Shown: positions 34,751-43,750, counted from the first letter of the stretch. The stretch is DNA of 64,000 nucleotides from Candidatus Scalindua sp. (GCA_021776915.1 JAIQZU010000029.1:1-64000); one strand, 5' to 3'. Numbers and translations: made by a program. Notes: generated from the letters alone by a model not told the origin.

Positions 34751-35569
34751 ATGAAAATACATCCGACTGCCATAATCCACCCAAAAGCCATAATCGGTAA
34801 AGATGTTGAAATAGGGCCAATGTCTGTAATAGACGAAAACGTTAATATCGATGATGGAAACATCATTAAAAACAATGTCACAATTACCGGCAATACCACT
34901 CTGGCCTGCAATAATGTAATATTCCCAAACGCCGTGGTAGGTTCTGAGCCACAAGATTTAAAGTATTATGGTGAACAATCACAACTCATAATTGGCAGTA
35001 ACAACGTCATTCGGGAATGTGTCACAATCAATACCGGCACAGAAGTAGGAGGAGGCGTAACACTTATTGGCAATAACAACCTTTTTATGTCATGTTCACA
35101 TATAGCGCACGATTGTATCATTGAAGACAACGTCCTTATCGCTAATGGTGTGCTTTTGGGCGGGCATATAAAGATAGAAAAGCATGCAAAGTTAATGGGA
35201 CTTGCAGGCATACAACCTTTTGTTACCATTGGCCAGCACTCATATGTGGGTGGGCTCACAAGAATTGTCCAGGATGTACCACCCTATATGATAGTAGAAG
35301 GCAACCCCGCCAAGGTACGAAAGGTTAATACAATAGGATTAGAAAGAGCAGGGTTTTCACAGGATAGCATAAACGCCATAAAGGGAGCATTTAAACAGCT
35401 GTTTCGTACAGAACAATTGAACAGAAGCCAGATACTTTCTGAGTTAGAAAGCCAGGAAAAATTAATACCAGAGATTAAGGTATTAATAGATTTTTTTAGA
35501 AATGTTGACAAAGGAAGATTGGGTAGATACAGAGAGTCTTTACGGCCAGCGTTAGCAAATATATCATAA
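34751..35569 (+). CDS. lpxA: UDP-N-acetylglucosamine O-acyltransferase LpxA
   Basis: From ATG 34751 the protein has 272 residues: MKIHPTAIIHPKAIIGKDVE then repeated hexapeptides of the left-handed beta helix (VNIDDGNIIKNNVTITGNTT, SCSHIAHDCIIEDNVLIANG with the catalytic His in SHIAHD) and GLERAGFSQDSINAIKGAFK in the C-terminal helical region. It adds the first acyl chain to UDP-GlcNAc in lipid A synthesis. A longer frame from 34709 adds 14 residues that do not resemble LpxA. A 130-bp gap separates it from lpxC. Confidence 0.93.
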   Translation: MKIHPTAIIHPKAIIGKDVEIGPMSVIDENVNIDDGNIIKNNVTITGNTTLACNNVIFPNAVVGSEPQDLKYYGEQSQLIIGSNNVIRECVTINTGTEVGGGVTLIGNNNLFMSCSHIAHDCIIEDNVLIANGVLLGGHIKIEKHAKLMGLAGIQPFVTIGQHSYVGGLTRIVQDVPPYMIVEGNPAKVRKVNTIGLERAGFSQDSINAIKGAFKQLFRTEQLNRSQILSELESQEKLIPEIKVLIDFFRNVDKGRLGRYRESLRPALANIS

Positions 35570-35582
35570 GAGATACAAGGCT

Positions 35583-36602
35583 TTGAAAAAACTGAAAATC
35601 GCAGTTATAGGAACAGGTCATCTCGGTAAAGAACATGCACGAATCTACTCTGAGATGCCGGAAGTAACCCTTGCCGGGGTTGTGGACATTGACAAAAATA
35701 CGGGTGAAGCAGTCGCACAGCGTTGTAATACCAAATATTATAGTTCACTCGAAGAGATCTTAAATAAGGTTGATGCCGCCAGTGTCGTTGTTCCTACCAG
35801 ATCTCATTATGAAATCACCAAAGAACTGCTTAAGAACGGTATTCATGTATTGGTAGAAAAACCTATGACCGGAACAGTATCTGAGGCAGAAGATTTAATA
35901 AAATTAAGTAAAGAGAACTCTACAATATTGCAACCGGGTTACATAGAAAGATTTAATCCTGCTATAGAGGCAATCCAGAAACTTGATATTTCTTTGAAAT
36001 TCATAGAATGCCACAGGTTAAGTCCATTTACGTTTCGCTCTGCCGATATAGGTGTAGTCTTAGACCTGATGATTCATGACATAGACATCATATTGGATCT
36101 TTCCAAATCTAAAGTAAAAAAGATAGATGCTGTTGGTGTAGGTGTAATATCTGACAAGGAAGATATTGCAAATGCACGTATCCAATTTGAGAATGGTTGT
36201 GTGGCAAACATCACGGCAAGCAGAGTTTCTTTTGAGCCGATGCGGAAGATTCGTTTATTCTCAGAAAATTCCTATATTTCGCTTGATTACCATAAACAGG
36301 AAGCTATCATTTACAGAAAATCTCCTGATCTAACCCCTAAATCTATTATCAATGAAAACACTGATGTTTCGACAATTAAAGACCTTAAGGGCTTTGTGTT
36401 CGGGGACTTGCTAAAAATTGAACGCATAAAAATGAACAACCAGGAACCATTAAAAAAAGAACTGGAATCATTTGTAAGTTGTATAACTAACGGCAAACAA
36501 CCTGTTGTTTCCGGTGAAGATGGGATTAAGGCCATAAAAGCTGCCACAATAATAAATGAAGAAATTAATAAAAACTTAAAATTAGCGAATGTTAGTTGCT
36601 AG
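35583..36602 (+). CDS. Gfo/Idh/MocA-family oxidoreductase
   Basis: The 339-residue protein opens with the Rossmann motif KIAVIGTGHLGKEHARIYSE and has VVDIDKNTG, VPTRSHYEITKELLKNGIHV and the EKP motif (VLVEKPMTGT), with a second domain containing LMIHDIDIILDL (catalytic His region). Members oxidise or reduce sugar derivatives with NAD(P). The place directly after lpxA (13 bp) suggests a role with UDP-sugars, for example oxidation at C3 of UDP-GlcNAc as in GnnA, which pairs with GnnB; no GnnB gene is adjacent. The start is TTG. Confidence 0.85.
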   Translation: MKKLKIAVIGTGHLGKEHARIYSEMPEVTLAGVVDIDKNTGEAVAQRCNTKYYSSLEEILNKVDAASVVVPTRSHYEITKELLKNGIHVLVEKPMTGTVSEAEDLIKLSKENSTILQPGYIERFNPAIEAIQKLDISLKFIECHRLSPFTFRSADIGVVLDLMIHDIDIILDLSKSKVKKIDAVGVGVISDKEDIANARIQFENGCVANITASRVSFEPMRKIRLFSENSYISLDYHKQEAIIYRKSPDLTPKSIINENTDVSTIKDLKGFVFGDLLKIERIKMNNQEPLKKELESFVSCITNGKQPVVSGEDGIKAIKAATIINEEINKNLKLANVSC

Positions 36603-36638
36603 CTAACTGCCTAAAAAATGGTTTTACAATAATTAGCC

Positions 36639-36668
36639 TTGACACATATACTGTTTATTTGATATAAG
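36639..36668 (+). promoter_or_regulatory. Sigma-70-like promoter of the rpsB operon
   Basis: TTGACA (36639-36644) is followed after 18 bases by TATAAG (36663-36668; ATATAA one base earlier gives a 17-base spacer). The rpsB start is about 50 bp downstream, leaving room for a short leader with the AAGGAG site. Confidence 0.6.
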
Positions 36669-36717
36669 TGTAATCTTTCGCTTTTTATTAAATAGAGTAA
36701 ACAAAAAGGAGTAGAAT

Positions 36718-37449
36718 TTGCCAATAGTGAGCCTTCAGGAATTAGTTGATGCTGGTTTCCATTTCGGACATAGAACCAGTCGCTGGAACCCAAAAATGAA
36801 ACCTTATATTTTTGGAAAACGTAATTTAATTCACATCATCAACTTAAAGGAAACCGTAAGAGGTTTGATTACGGCTTGTAAATTTCTCACAAAAGTTTCC
36901 AGCAGCAAAAAAGAAATCCTTTTTGTAGGTACAAAATGGCAGGCAAAGGATGCCATTGTCGCTGAAGCAAAGCGCTCTAATATGCATTACGTTTGTGAAC
37001 GATGGCTTGGTGGCACATTAACAAACTTTGAGACGATACGTAAACGATTGAAAAGGCTGGAAGAACTTGAGGAAATGGAGAATAATGGCTCAATTCATAA
37101 TTACAGCAAAAAGATGATTTCTTCGCTCACTCGCGAAAGGAAGAAAATAACAAAGAATCTTGAAGGCATTAAAAATATGAGCAAAGTGCCTTCTGTACTG
37201 GTTATTGTAGACCCCAAGAAAGAACATATAGCAATGAAAGAAGCCATTAAGATGGGGATACCAACAATATGTCTGACAGACTCAGATTGTGACCCTGATC
37301 TTGTAGACATATGTGTACCGGGAAACGATGATGCTATCAGGGCAATAAGACTCTTCTTAAGTAAAACCGCAGATGCAGTACTAGGGGGACAACCTTCAGT
37401 AAAAGCAGAAGAAGAGAGCAAGGTCTTGCAAGAACAAGAAAGTATTTAA
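36718..37449 (+). CDS. rpsB: Ribosomal protein uS2
   Basis: The 243-residue protein has LVDAGFHFGHRTSRWNPKMK, YIFGKRNLIHIINLKETV, FVGTKWQAKDAI, RWLGGTLTNFETI and PTICLTDSDCDPDLVDICVP, all standard for uS2. The start is TTG, preceded by AAAAAGGAG. It leads the rpsB-tsf-pyrH-frr cluster, which is conserved across bacteria. Confidence 0.97.
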   Translation: MPIVSLQELVDAGFHFGHRTSRWNPKMKPYIFGKRNLIHIINLKETVRGLITACKFLTKVSSSKKEILFVGTKWQAKDAIVAEAKRSNMHYVCERWLGGTLTNFETIRKRLKRLEELEEMENNGSIHNYSKKMISSLTRERKKITKNLEGIKNMSKVPSVLVIVDPKKEHIAMKEAIKMGIPTICLTDSDCDPDLVDICVPGNDDAIRAIRLFLSKTADAVLGGQPSVKAEEESKVLQEQESI

Positions 37450-37561
37450 ATGTTTTTATCTTATCCTCGCGAATCAACATCTTGTAACAGTTAATATCAC
37501 CCCTCAAAACAAGATCTTTATTATCAATAAAATTTAGAAATATATATGGAGTTACTATACA

Positions 37562-38149
37562 ATGGCAATTGATGCATCCAGCGTAAGAGAATTAAGGGAT
37601 CGTACGAGTGCAGGTTTCTTAGACTGTAAGATAGCACTCGAAGAAGCAAATGGTGACTTTGAGAAAGCAGGTGAAATTCTAAGAAAAAAAGGCCTGGCCA
37701 AAGCCATCAAAAAGGGATCGCGTGGAACTCCAGAGGGTAGAGTGGGCTCGTACATACACACTAACGGTAAAATAGGAGTTTTGATTGAGGTAAATTGTGA
37801 AACTGATTTTGTAGCCAGAAATGACGTATACGCTGACCTGGTAAGAGACCTCTGCATGCAAGTGGCTGCAACCGACCCGACAGCCGTAAGCAGAGAAACT
37901 GTTCCTCAAGACATCATTGACAAAGAAAGAAAGGCATATAGCGAAGAATTCAAAGACAAACCTGACAATGTCAGGGATAAGATAATTGACGGCAAGATGG
38001 AAAGCTTTTATAAAGAAGTTTGCCTTATTAATCAGCCTTTTGTAAAAGACAACGATCAGACAATAGAAGATCTATTAAAGAAAGCAATTGCAAAATTGGG
38101 CGAAAACATCAAAATTAGCCGTTTTGCAAGATTCGCTATTGGAGAATAG
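37562..38149 (+). CDS. tsf: Elongation factor Ts
   Basis: The 195-residue protein is the short EF-Ts form found in Thermus and others, with one core subdomain reduced. The N-terminal signature VRELRDRTSAGFLDCKIALE and the EF-Tu-contacting VEVNCETDFVARND are present. EF-Ts exchanges GDP for GTP on EF-Tu. It overlaps the probable pyrH start. Confidence 0.96.
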   Translation: MAIDASSVRELRDRTSAGFLDCKIALEEANGDFEKAGEILRKKGLAKAIKKGSRGTPEGRVGSYIHTNGKIGVLIEVNCETDFVARNDVYADLVRDLCMQVAATDPTAVSRETVPQDIIDKERKAYSEEFKDKPDNVRDKIIDGKMESFYKEVCLINQPFVKDNDQTIEDLLKKAIAKLGENIKISRFARFAIGE

Positions 38150-38876
38150 TACCATTGCAATCAAAAAGCATAAACGCGTTCTTTTAAAAATCAGTGGCGA
38201 GGGATTCTGCTCAGAAAAATCATCAGTAATAGATAATTCAGAATGCGACCATATTGCAAGAGAAATCAGTAGTGCAAGAGAAACTGGAGTTGAGATTGCC
38301 ATAGTCGTGGGTGGCGGCAATATAATAAGAGGGGCGGCATTAAGTAAATCAGGCGTAGATCGTGCCAGAGCTGACCAGTTAGGCATGATTGCTACAAACA
38401 TCAATGCAATCATCCTTCAGGATTCACTTAAAAAACTGAAGATACCAACAAGTGTTTTAAGTGCAATACAAATACAGAACATCGTAGAACCTTATACTAT
38501 ACATAAATGCCTGAGCTTTCTGGAAAAGGGCTTTATTGTTATTATTGCAGGCGGGACAGGAAATCCTTATTTTACAACTGATACTGCTGCTGCACTAAGG
38601 GCAATAGAAATAGGCGCTGATGTTTTTCTTAAAGGAACAAAAGTTGACGGTGTATATTCTGATGATCCGGTAACCAATCCAGGAGCAAAGAAGTACACTA
38701 AATTAGAATATATGGATGTACTGACAAGAAATCTCGGTGTAATGGATTCAACTGCAATATCTCTCAGTATGGAAAATAAACTCCCCATTACTGTGTTCAA
38801 TTTCAGAAAAAAAGGCAATATAAAGAAAGCTGTAACAGGTAATAAAATCGGCACATACATTGGAAACTGCAAATGA
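38139..38876 (+). CDS. pyrH: UMP kinase
   Basis: UMP kinase makes UDP from UMP. Family motifs are KRVLLKISGEGF, IAIVVGGGNIIRG, DQLGMIATNINA, VIIAGGTGNPYFTTDTAAALRA and LKGTKVDGVYSDDP. The start is uncertain: no ATG lies near the expected N-terminus, and TTG at 38139 (MENSTIAIKKHKRVLLK) gives 245 residues and an 11-bp overlap with tsf. A longer frame from ATG 38088 adds 17 residues inside tsf. The stop overlaps frr by 4 bp (ATGA). Confidence 0.93.
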   Translation: MENSTIAIKKHKRVLLKISGEGFCSEKSSVIDNSECDHIAREISSARETGVEIAIVVGGGNIIRGAALSKSGVDRARADQLGMIATNINAIILQDSLKKLKIPTSVLSAIQIQNIVEPYTIHKCLSFLEKGFIVIIAGGTGNPYFTTDTAAALRAIEIGADVFLKGTKVDGVYSDDPVTNPGAKKYTKLEYMDVLTRNLGVMDSTAISLSMENKLPITVFNFRKKGNIKKAVTGNKIGTYIGNCK

Positions 38877-39433
38877 GTTCGACAGAAATACAAACTGAAA
38901 CAAATAGAAAAATGGAAAAAACTCTTGAAATAATGAAAGAAGAATTTAAGAGTATAAGGACGGGCAGGGCTACGCCGGGCCTTGTTGAGAATGTTAAAGT
39001 CAGTTGCTATGGTTCTCTCACGCCATTAAAACAACTTGCAAACATAGCAGCTCCTGAGCCACAATTAATAATCATAAGCCCTTACGACTCTTCCATTCTT
39101 AAGGAGATAGAAAAAGCCATTCAACAATCAGAACTGGGATTAACAACCAATAGCGACGGAAAGGTTATTCGCATTCCTATACCACCATTAAGTGGTGATA
39201 GAAGGGAAAAAATAGTTGCGCAAATTAAAGATTTGACAGAGGAGACCAAGATATCTATCAGGAATATAAGACGTGACGCAAACAAGCACATTGATAAAGA
39301 AGAGAAGGATTCTTTATTAACAGAAGATGAAGCAAAGAAAGCAAAGGACCAAATACAGAAATTTACACATGACAATGAAGCAAAGTTGAATGAACTACTA
39401 AAACAGAAATCTGAGGAAATCTTAAAAATATAA
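38873..39433 (+). CDS. frr: Ribosome recycling factor
   Basis: The 186-residue protein matches RRF: MEKTLEIMKEEFKSIRTGRA, ATPGLVENVKVSCYG, LKQLANIAAPEPQ and RREKIVAQIKDLTEE. RRF splits post-termination ribosomes together with EF-G. Its ATG overlaps the pyrH stop. It is the last protein gene of the cluster before the two tRNA genes. Confidence 0.97.
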   Translation: MSSTEIQTETNRKMEKTLEIMKEEFKSIRTGRATPGLVENVKVSCYGSLTPLKQLANIAAPEPQLIIISPYDSSILKEIEKAIQQSELGLTTNSDGKVIRIPIPPLSGDRREKIVAQIKDLTEETKISIRNIRRDANKHIDKEEKDSLLTEDEAKKAKDQIQKFTHDNEAKLNELLKQKSEEILKI

Positions 39434-39440
39434 TAATATT

Positions 39441-39513
39441 GGGGGCATAGCTCAGTTGGTAGAGCACCGCCCTTTTAAGGCGATTGTCGAAGGTTCGAGT
39501 CCTTCTGCCCTCA
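39441..39513 (+). tRNA. tRNA-Lys (UUU anticodon)
   Basis: The 73-base gene folds as a cloverleaf: acceptor GGGGGCA/TGCCCTC (one G-T), D arm GCTC/GAGC with AGTTGGTA, anticodon loop CTTTTAA, and a T arm with GGTTCGAGTCC. CCA is not encoded. It lies 7 bp after frr. Confidence 0.93.
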
Positions 39514-39538
39514 TAAGACTGCGGTAGTAAATTGTTCC

Positions 39539-39613
<75 letters not shown>

Positions 39614-39618
39614 AGTAT

Positions 39619-39657
39619 GAAAAAGCTTGTACTTATAACTAAGTACAAGCTTTTTTT
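39619..39657 (+). terminator. Rho-independent terminator after the tRNA genes
   Basis: A stem AAAGCTTGTACTT / AAGTACAAGCTTT with a short AT loop is followed by a run of seven T. It ends the rpsB-frr-tRNA region. Confidence 0.88.
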
Positions 39658-39778
39658 GTTTTTGGAACAATTGACAAACAGAAACGAATAAGGTATGACA
39701 GCACAGGATAAAACATTAAAACTGACTCAGATAACTCTACATCATGATGAAGCCTAAAGATTCCTTTTCAAAAACATT

Positions 39779-40018
39779 ATGACAAGGAAAAAACCAGGGA
39801 AAGAAAATATATGTATTAATTGTTACAATCAGCATGGCTGTTTGACAGAGGAGCCTTTGTGCCTGCTTATAAAACGTGAAAAAGACGAAAGGGCTCTTTC
39901 CGGTAAAATACTTATGGAAAGGAAAGGCTTGCTCAGGGACTGCCAATCATGCTCACATTTCAGGCTATGCTGGACTGAGGAAGCCTACAGGAAAGCGGTT
40001 AAAAGCAATGAGAGATGA
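39779..40018 (+). CDS. Small Cys-rich protein (seven Cys)
   Basis: The 79-residue protein has two Cys clusters: C-IN-C-YNQHG-C-LTEEPL-C (about residues 12-28) and C-QS-C-SHFRL-C-W (about 55-65). The spacing suggests metal binding (zinc or Fe-S), but I do not recognise a family. Its end overlaps the start of the YdcF-like gene by 11 bp in another frame, so the two are probably co-translated. The in-frame Cys pattern and the operon overlap support that it is a real gene. Confidence 0.6.
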   Translation: MTRKKPGKENICINCYNQHGCLTEEPLCLLIKREKDERALSGKILMERKGLLRDCQSCSHFRLCWTEEAYRKAVKSNER

Positions 40019-40685
40019 AAAGACGGCATTAAGCCTTTTTCTTAGAAGAAAAGAGTGCTGGAAGACTACAATATTATGTAAATTCCTGTGTTTGTTAACT
40101 TTTACCCTTATTGTCTTTGTACCGTATAAGCTCTGGTTAGGCATAGTGTATGAAATTGTTGTTATAAATAGTAAGATCGAAGAAGTTGACGCTATTATTC
40201 TTGAAAACTGGGGAGAAAAAGATAAGAACGTGGAGTTAACCGCAGCGCTTTTTAAAGGCGGCTATGCAAAACTAATTTTCACAACAGGCCCTAAATCCAG
40301 GACAAGAAATGCAAATACTTCCGTCGATAAAGCCAGGACTTTACTGTTCAAGGAAGAACTTATAAAATTAGGTATCGATGAAAATAACATTATACCTATT
40401 GAACAGGAAAAGAGAGGAACGTTTATAGAGGCTAAAGCAAGTATGGAATATTTCTCAAGATATGGAATAAAATCAGCAATTATAGTTACAAACCCTCATC
40501 ATCAATTAAGAACTCTTTTAACCTACAAAAAAATATATAATGGCAAAGACAAAAAGTTTTTAATCACTTCAGCGGAGCTACCATGGTTTCGCCCAGATAA
40601 CTGGTGGAAAGACCATAATGCAATTCAATCAATACACGGAGAATATATGGCATTAATTTATTACTTAATAAATGGTTACATCTAA
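40008..40685 (+). CDS. YdcF/SanA-like DUF218 membrane protein
   Basis: From ATG 40008 the protein has 225 residues: a basic N-terminus, one membrane helix (about 23-45, LCKFLCLLTFTLIVFVPYKL) and a DUF218 domain with VDAIIL, an acidic-residue-rich core, IPIEQEKRGTFIEAKASMEY, and SAIIVTNPHHQLRTLLTYKK. DUF218 proteins such as SanA and ElyC act in envelope integrity. The usual GG motif after the first strand is replaced (ILENWGEKD). A longer frame from 39876 lies inside the upstream gene and is not favoured. Confidence 0.75.
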   Translation: MRDEKTALSLFLRRKECWKTTILCKFLCLLTFTLIVFVPYKLWLGIVYEIVVINSKIEEVDAIILENWGEKDKNVELTAALFKGGYAKLIFTTGPKSRTRNANTSVDKARTLLFKEELIKLGIDENNIIPIEQEKRGTFIEAKASMEYFSRYGIKSAIIVTNPHHQLRTLLTYKKIYNGKDKKFLITSAELPWFRPDNWWKDHNAIQSIHGEYMALIYYLINGYI

Positions 40686-41068
40686 AAACAGGATATTCAG
40701 ATGCATGCAAATAGTTAATATTATCCATTATCACTTCCTTGCCAATCTGCTTTTCGTCACTACAATATTTTTTACTTTGTTACATATTAGGCCTGCCTGC
40801 CCGGATAAAAATAATACCATTCCCCGCAAGACATGTATATAATATCTAAATCAAATGAATGGTTAATGTATTTTGATCTAAATTGAGCGATTTCGTAGCC
40901 GCAACCTTAAGGTTGCGTAACTTACACAAACCCATCAGGTGATGTAAAACGCAGGCTAAAGCCAGCGGCTACAACGGCATGTAAAATAAGATCGCTCAAT
41001 TCAGGTTTGAATTCTTTCACCGTATATATTAAAAGACTAAAAGCAGAATATAACTAAATAGAGGAGAA
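40686..41068. other. Intergenic region holding a MITE-like element
   Basis: The region contains a CCTGCCCG word (40797-40804) and the 121-bp element described separately. No gene was seen. Confidence 0.5.
40881..41001. repeat. 121-bp MITE-like element with perfect 11-bp terminal inverted repeats
   Basis: AATTGAGCGAT (40881-40891) and ATCGCTCAATT (40991-41001) are perfect inverted ends. Inside are GTAGCCGC (40895-40902) paired with GCGGCTAC (40965-40972) and a perfect 18-bp palindrome CGCAACCTTAAGGTTGCG (40900-40917). There is no coding capacity. The two nested sets of inverted ends suggest a small non-autonomous mobile element. Confidence 0.65.
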
Positions 41069-41071
41069 ATG

Positions 41072-41530
41072 ATGAGAAGAAATCTTGCTATATATATATT
41101 GATTGCAATCGTAATGTTGTACTGCTCTGGTGTAGAAGCCTTAGATTGGAAAACAGACTTTAAAAAAGCATCATCAGCCGCTAAGGCTTCCGGTAAATAT
41201 ATTATGCTGGACTTCAGTGGATCAGACTGGTGCGGATGGTGTATAAAACTGGAAAAGGAAGTATTCTCCCGGGAAGCCTTCAAAGATTTTGCAGAAAAAA
41301 ACCTTGTTTGCGTATTAGTAGATTTTCCACGAAAGAAGAAGCAGTCCGGGAAACTAAAACAGCAAAACAGGGATTTATCGACGAAGTACGGGATCCGAGG
41401 TTACCCAACTATTATCATCCTTAGCCCGGATGGAGAACCGGTCGGCAAGACGGGATACCTGCAAGGTGGACCCACGAACTATGTACAACACTTAAATGAA
41501 ATCATCGAAAGCCGTAGAGCGAAACAATAG
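41072..41530 (+). CDS. Exported thioredoxin-fold protein with CGWC motif
   Basis: The protein has about 152 residues, a signal peptide (about 1-24, ending GVEA), and a thioredoxin fold with DFSGSDWCGWCIKLEKEVF (active CGWC) and the cis-Pro loop YGIRGYPTIIIL. It resembles the DsbD-gamma/DUF255-like thioredoxins that reduce periplasmic disulfides or assist cytochrome c maturation. Two ATGs are adjacent (41069 and 41072); the second has better spacing from GAGGAG. Unlike the TlpA-like protein at 7610 it keeps both redox cysteines. Confidence 0.82.
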   Translation: MRRNLAIYILIAIVMLYCSGVEALDWKTDFKKASSAAKASGKYIMLDFSGSDWCGWCIKLEKEVFSREAFKDFAEKNLVCVLVDFPRKKKQSGKLKQQNRDLSTKYGIRGYPTIIILSPDGEPVGKTGYLQGGPTNYVQHLNEIIESRRAKQ

Positions 41531-41635
41531 AAAATATTCCCTGGAAGAACAATGTGTTTCTGATATTTGTGATACGGTACGAGAAAAGTAGACTTGGATA
41601 TACTCCAATGCCTTGAGGGAATTTGCATACTATTG

Positions 41636-42394
41636 TCAGGATGCCCTTCTCTTCCTTTTCATAAGCCAAACAATTAACCCGATAACTCCGCAAATTACCG
41701 TACTCCAAATAAGCACCTTCAGGGTATAGCCGGCATTGATTAGACCATCCGCAGGAATATTCCAAGATGGTTCAGGTTTGTATTTTAAAGAGCTATCCAG
41801 ATTTATTTGTCTGGCAATTTTCTGAAAAAGAGGTTGATAGGTAGAAAATGTATCCTCCGTTGCATATCCAGTAACCTGAATTACACCAAACGCTGTCAGC
41901 TTGACCGCAATTTGAGCACTTACTCTTCCTATCTGTTGCAAATCAAACGATATATTCATCCACAAAATCTGGTTTTCAGCATCATATAATATTTCACCAA
42001 GTTGGGTGTTGGAGAGAAGACCTGATACCATGCCTTCAACATCTCCTATGTGTTCAGAAAATACTTCTTGAACCTGCTTATATTTTTTCAATTCTTCTGC
42101 AGGAATGTGTCCGGTCCTTTTGACCTGGACCAAAACATACGGATGAGTCATCCAATTATCCACATGGGACGCTTGATATCCATAATTATATACCTGTTTC
42201 CCTACTTGAGGCACAAGTTCGCTAACCTTCTCTGAATGCTGTTCCAAAACTTCATTTGGGATTTCTACCCAGTCATCTGGCAGATACATTTTGAAACTAT
42301 CTTGAGTCTTGAATTCCTGCGTAAGTTCCACTGCCTGGACAGGCAAAATCAGACTAGAAAAGATTAGCAAGAAGAATAGCGTTATTTTATTCAT
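41636..42394 (-). CDS. Exported protein with C-terminal membrane anchor, unknown function
   Basis: The 252-residue protein has a signal peptide (about 1-21, ending PVQAVE), an extracytoplasmic domain of about 190 residues (FKMYLPDDWVEIPNEVLEQH... with a PsbP/lipoprotein-like feel), and one membrane helix near the end (about 225-244) followed by the basic KRKRRAS. I do not recognise a family. Its start overlaps the stop of the PPC-domain gene by 8 bp, so they form an operon. Confidence 0.6.
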   Translation of the reverse strand: MNKITLFFLLIFSSLILPVQAVELTQEFKTQDSFKMYLPDDWVEIPNEVLEQHSEKVSELVPQVGKQVYNYGYQASHVDNWMTHPYVLVQVKRTGHIPAEELKKYKQVQEVFSEHIGDVEGMVSGLLSNTQLGEILYDAENQILWMNISFDLQQIGRVSAQIAVKLTAFGVIQVTGYATEDTFSTYQPLFQKIARQINLDSSLKYKPEPSWNIPADGLINAGYTLKVLIWSTVICGVIGLIVWLMKRKRRAS

Positions 42395-42824
42395 TCATAC
42401 TCCATAATGGTAATCCCGTCTCCTGATCAAGCCCTCTCTCAAACTTTGGACCATCTAAGACATGAATAACTGTCTCACAAGCAAAAACTATTGTTCCCGG
42501 CGCAAGATGACCTCCATAAGCATGGCCGTCCTTGTCTGAAAACGTTACATGAGCGTGAACAACAGGCGCACCATCCTTAATCGAAACGTTTCCAACTAAA
42601 TTAGTAATCTCAAGCGTTTGATCAAGTTCAAAGAAATGATATTCTCGTTCTTTTTGATAGTAATACCCTAATCTGGCTTTTTTCACAGCGCCCAATGCTT
42701 CAACCCGACCCAGATGTATATCCCTATCAACACAAATTCGGGTAATTTCTTCTAATAAATCCGCTCCGCATTCAAGCTTTCCCATAAATATCTTCACAGC
42801 TTTGACTTCACTTATTACGGCCAT
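42387..42824 (-). CDS. PPC/DUF296-domain protein
   Basis: The 145-residue protein has the PPC fold signature: FMGKLECGADLLEEITRICV, GRVEALGAVKKARLGYY, LTGNVS-like sequence as EITNLVGNVSIKDGAPVVHA, and HVTFSDKDGHAYGGHLAPGT. In plants this domain occurs in AT-hook proteins; the bacterial stand-alone proteins are of unknown function, though some bind metal at the conserved His residues. It is the first gene of a two-gene minus-strand operon. Confidence 0.88.
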   Translation of the reverse strand: MAVISEVKAVKIFMGKLECGADLLEEITRICVDRDIHLGRVEALGAVKKARLGYYYQKEREYHFFELDQTLEITNLVGNVSIKDGAPVVHAHVTFSDKDGHAYGGHLAPGTIVFACETVIHVLDGPKFERGLDQETGLPLWSMNE

Positions 42825-43146
42825 AGTAATTTATCCTTTCAGTATCCAGGTTAGAAGGCAACCATAACAATATTATAACTTTTCCCTACTACTTCAAGCC
42901 GGAAAGAGGTGGTGAAGATAAAGTGTAGCAATCGGGATATAGTGTCATTTTACACTTGAATTAAACATTTAACAGTATTATTATATTTCAAGAAATTTTA
43001 CTGTCTAACAGGTTTCTCCCCACTTAAACAGGATACCGTTAACTAATAAATATTTTCCTAAAACATTAAAGCCATGTAAATCACTCTAAAATAAAAACAA
43101 ATTAGCCCTGTTTTTTCAACCGATTTAATTCAGAGGATATACACAT
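42825..43146. other. Intergenic region, about 320 bp
   Basis: AT-rich sequence between divergent genes. I see no gene, repeat or clear hairpin; promoters for both neighbours are expected here. Confidence 0.4.
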
Positions 43147-43653
43147 ATGACAAGCGAAGAATCCTTTCTTGAATTTACAAACAAACTCAAAATAATAGAA
43201 AATACCATTAAACCCCTCACTGAAAGATTGGGACAGAGTGAACAAGAAATCGATGCACTGAAAAAGAAAAGCGAGGGTTTAGCATCTCCAGCAGAAGGCA
43301 AGACTGAAGATGTTAATGAGGCATTGAATAAAATACAGGAGTCTTTTAATACCTTAAAAGAAGAGCAAACCACCATGATTAATCAGGAGTCTGAAACAAA
43401 TGAACAAATGAAGACCAAGATCGGCTCTATCGAATTATCAATTGGTAAACTTAGAAAAGATTTAGAGGCTAACCAGACGGCAATCAGAGACATTAAGGCT
43501 TCAATTGAAGAGATAGAAACAGATTTGTTGAAGACCATAAAAGTATCTGAAGAATTATTCGAACAAAATAATATCGAAATAAATTCAGCAAATGAGAAGC
43601 TTGACGAGTTAAAAAAACAGAAGGGATCATCCTTTAAATTGTTTCGCAAGTAA
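43147..43653 (+). CDS. Coiled-coil protein, unknown function
   Basis: The 168-residue protein is almost entirely helical and rich in Glu, Lys, Ser and Ile, with heptad patterns throughout (for example FTNKLKIIENTIKPLTERLG and EQNNIEINSANEKLDELKKQ). No signal peptide or membrane helix is present, so it is likely cytoplasmic. No function can be assigned; such proteins may be structural or act as tethers. Confidence 0.55.
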   Translation: MTSEESFLEFTNKLKIIENTIKPLTERLGQSEQEIDALKKKSEGLASPAEGKTEDVNEALNKIQESFNTLKEEQTTMINQESETNEQMKTKIGSIELSIGKLRKDLEANQTAIRDIKASIEEIETDLLKTIKVSEELFEQNNIEINSANEKLDELKKQKGSSFKLFRK

Positions 43654-43750
43654 ATAAGGATGTTTAGTATGGGTTTAAAATCTTAAACCCCTACACCAGA
43701 TTGATGGAATGTATTCTGGGACTTGCCGAAAGATTTTAATTTGTATGGGA

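Noticed and set aside
39876-40007. Upstream extension of the YdcF-like gene
   Set aside because: It overlaps the Cys-rich gene in another frame; the ATG at 40008 gives a normal membrane-anchor start.
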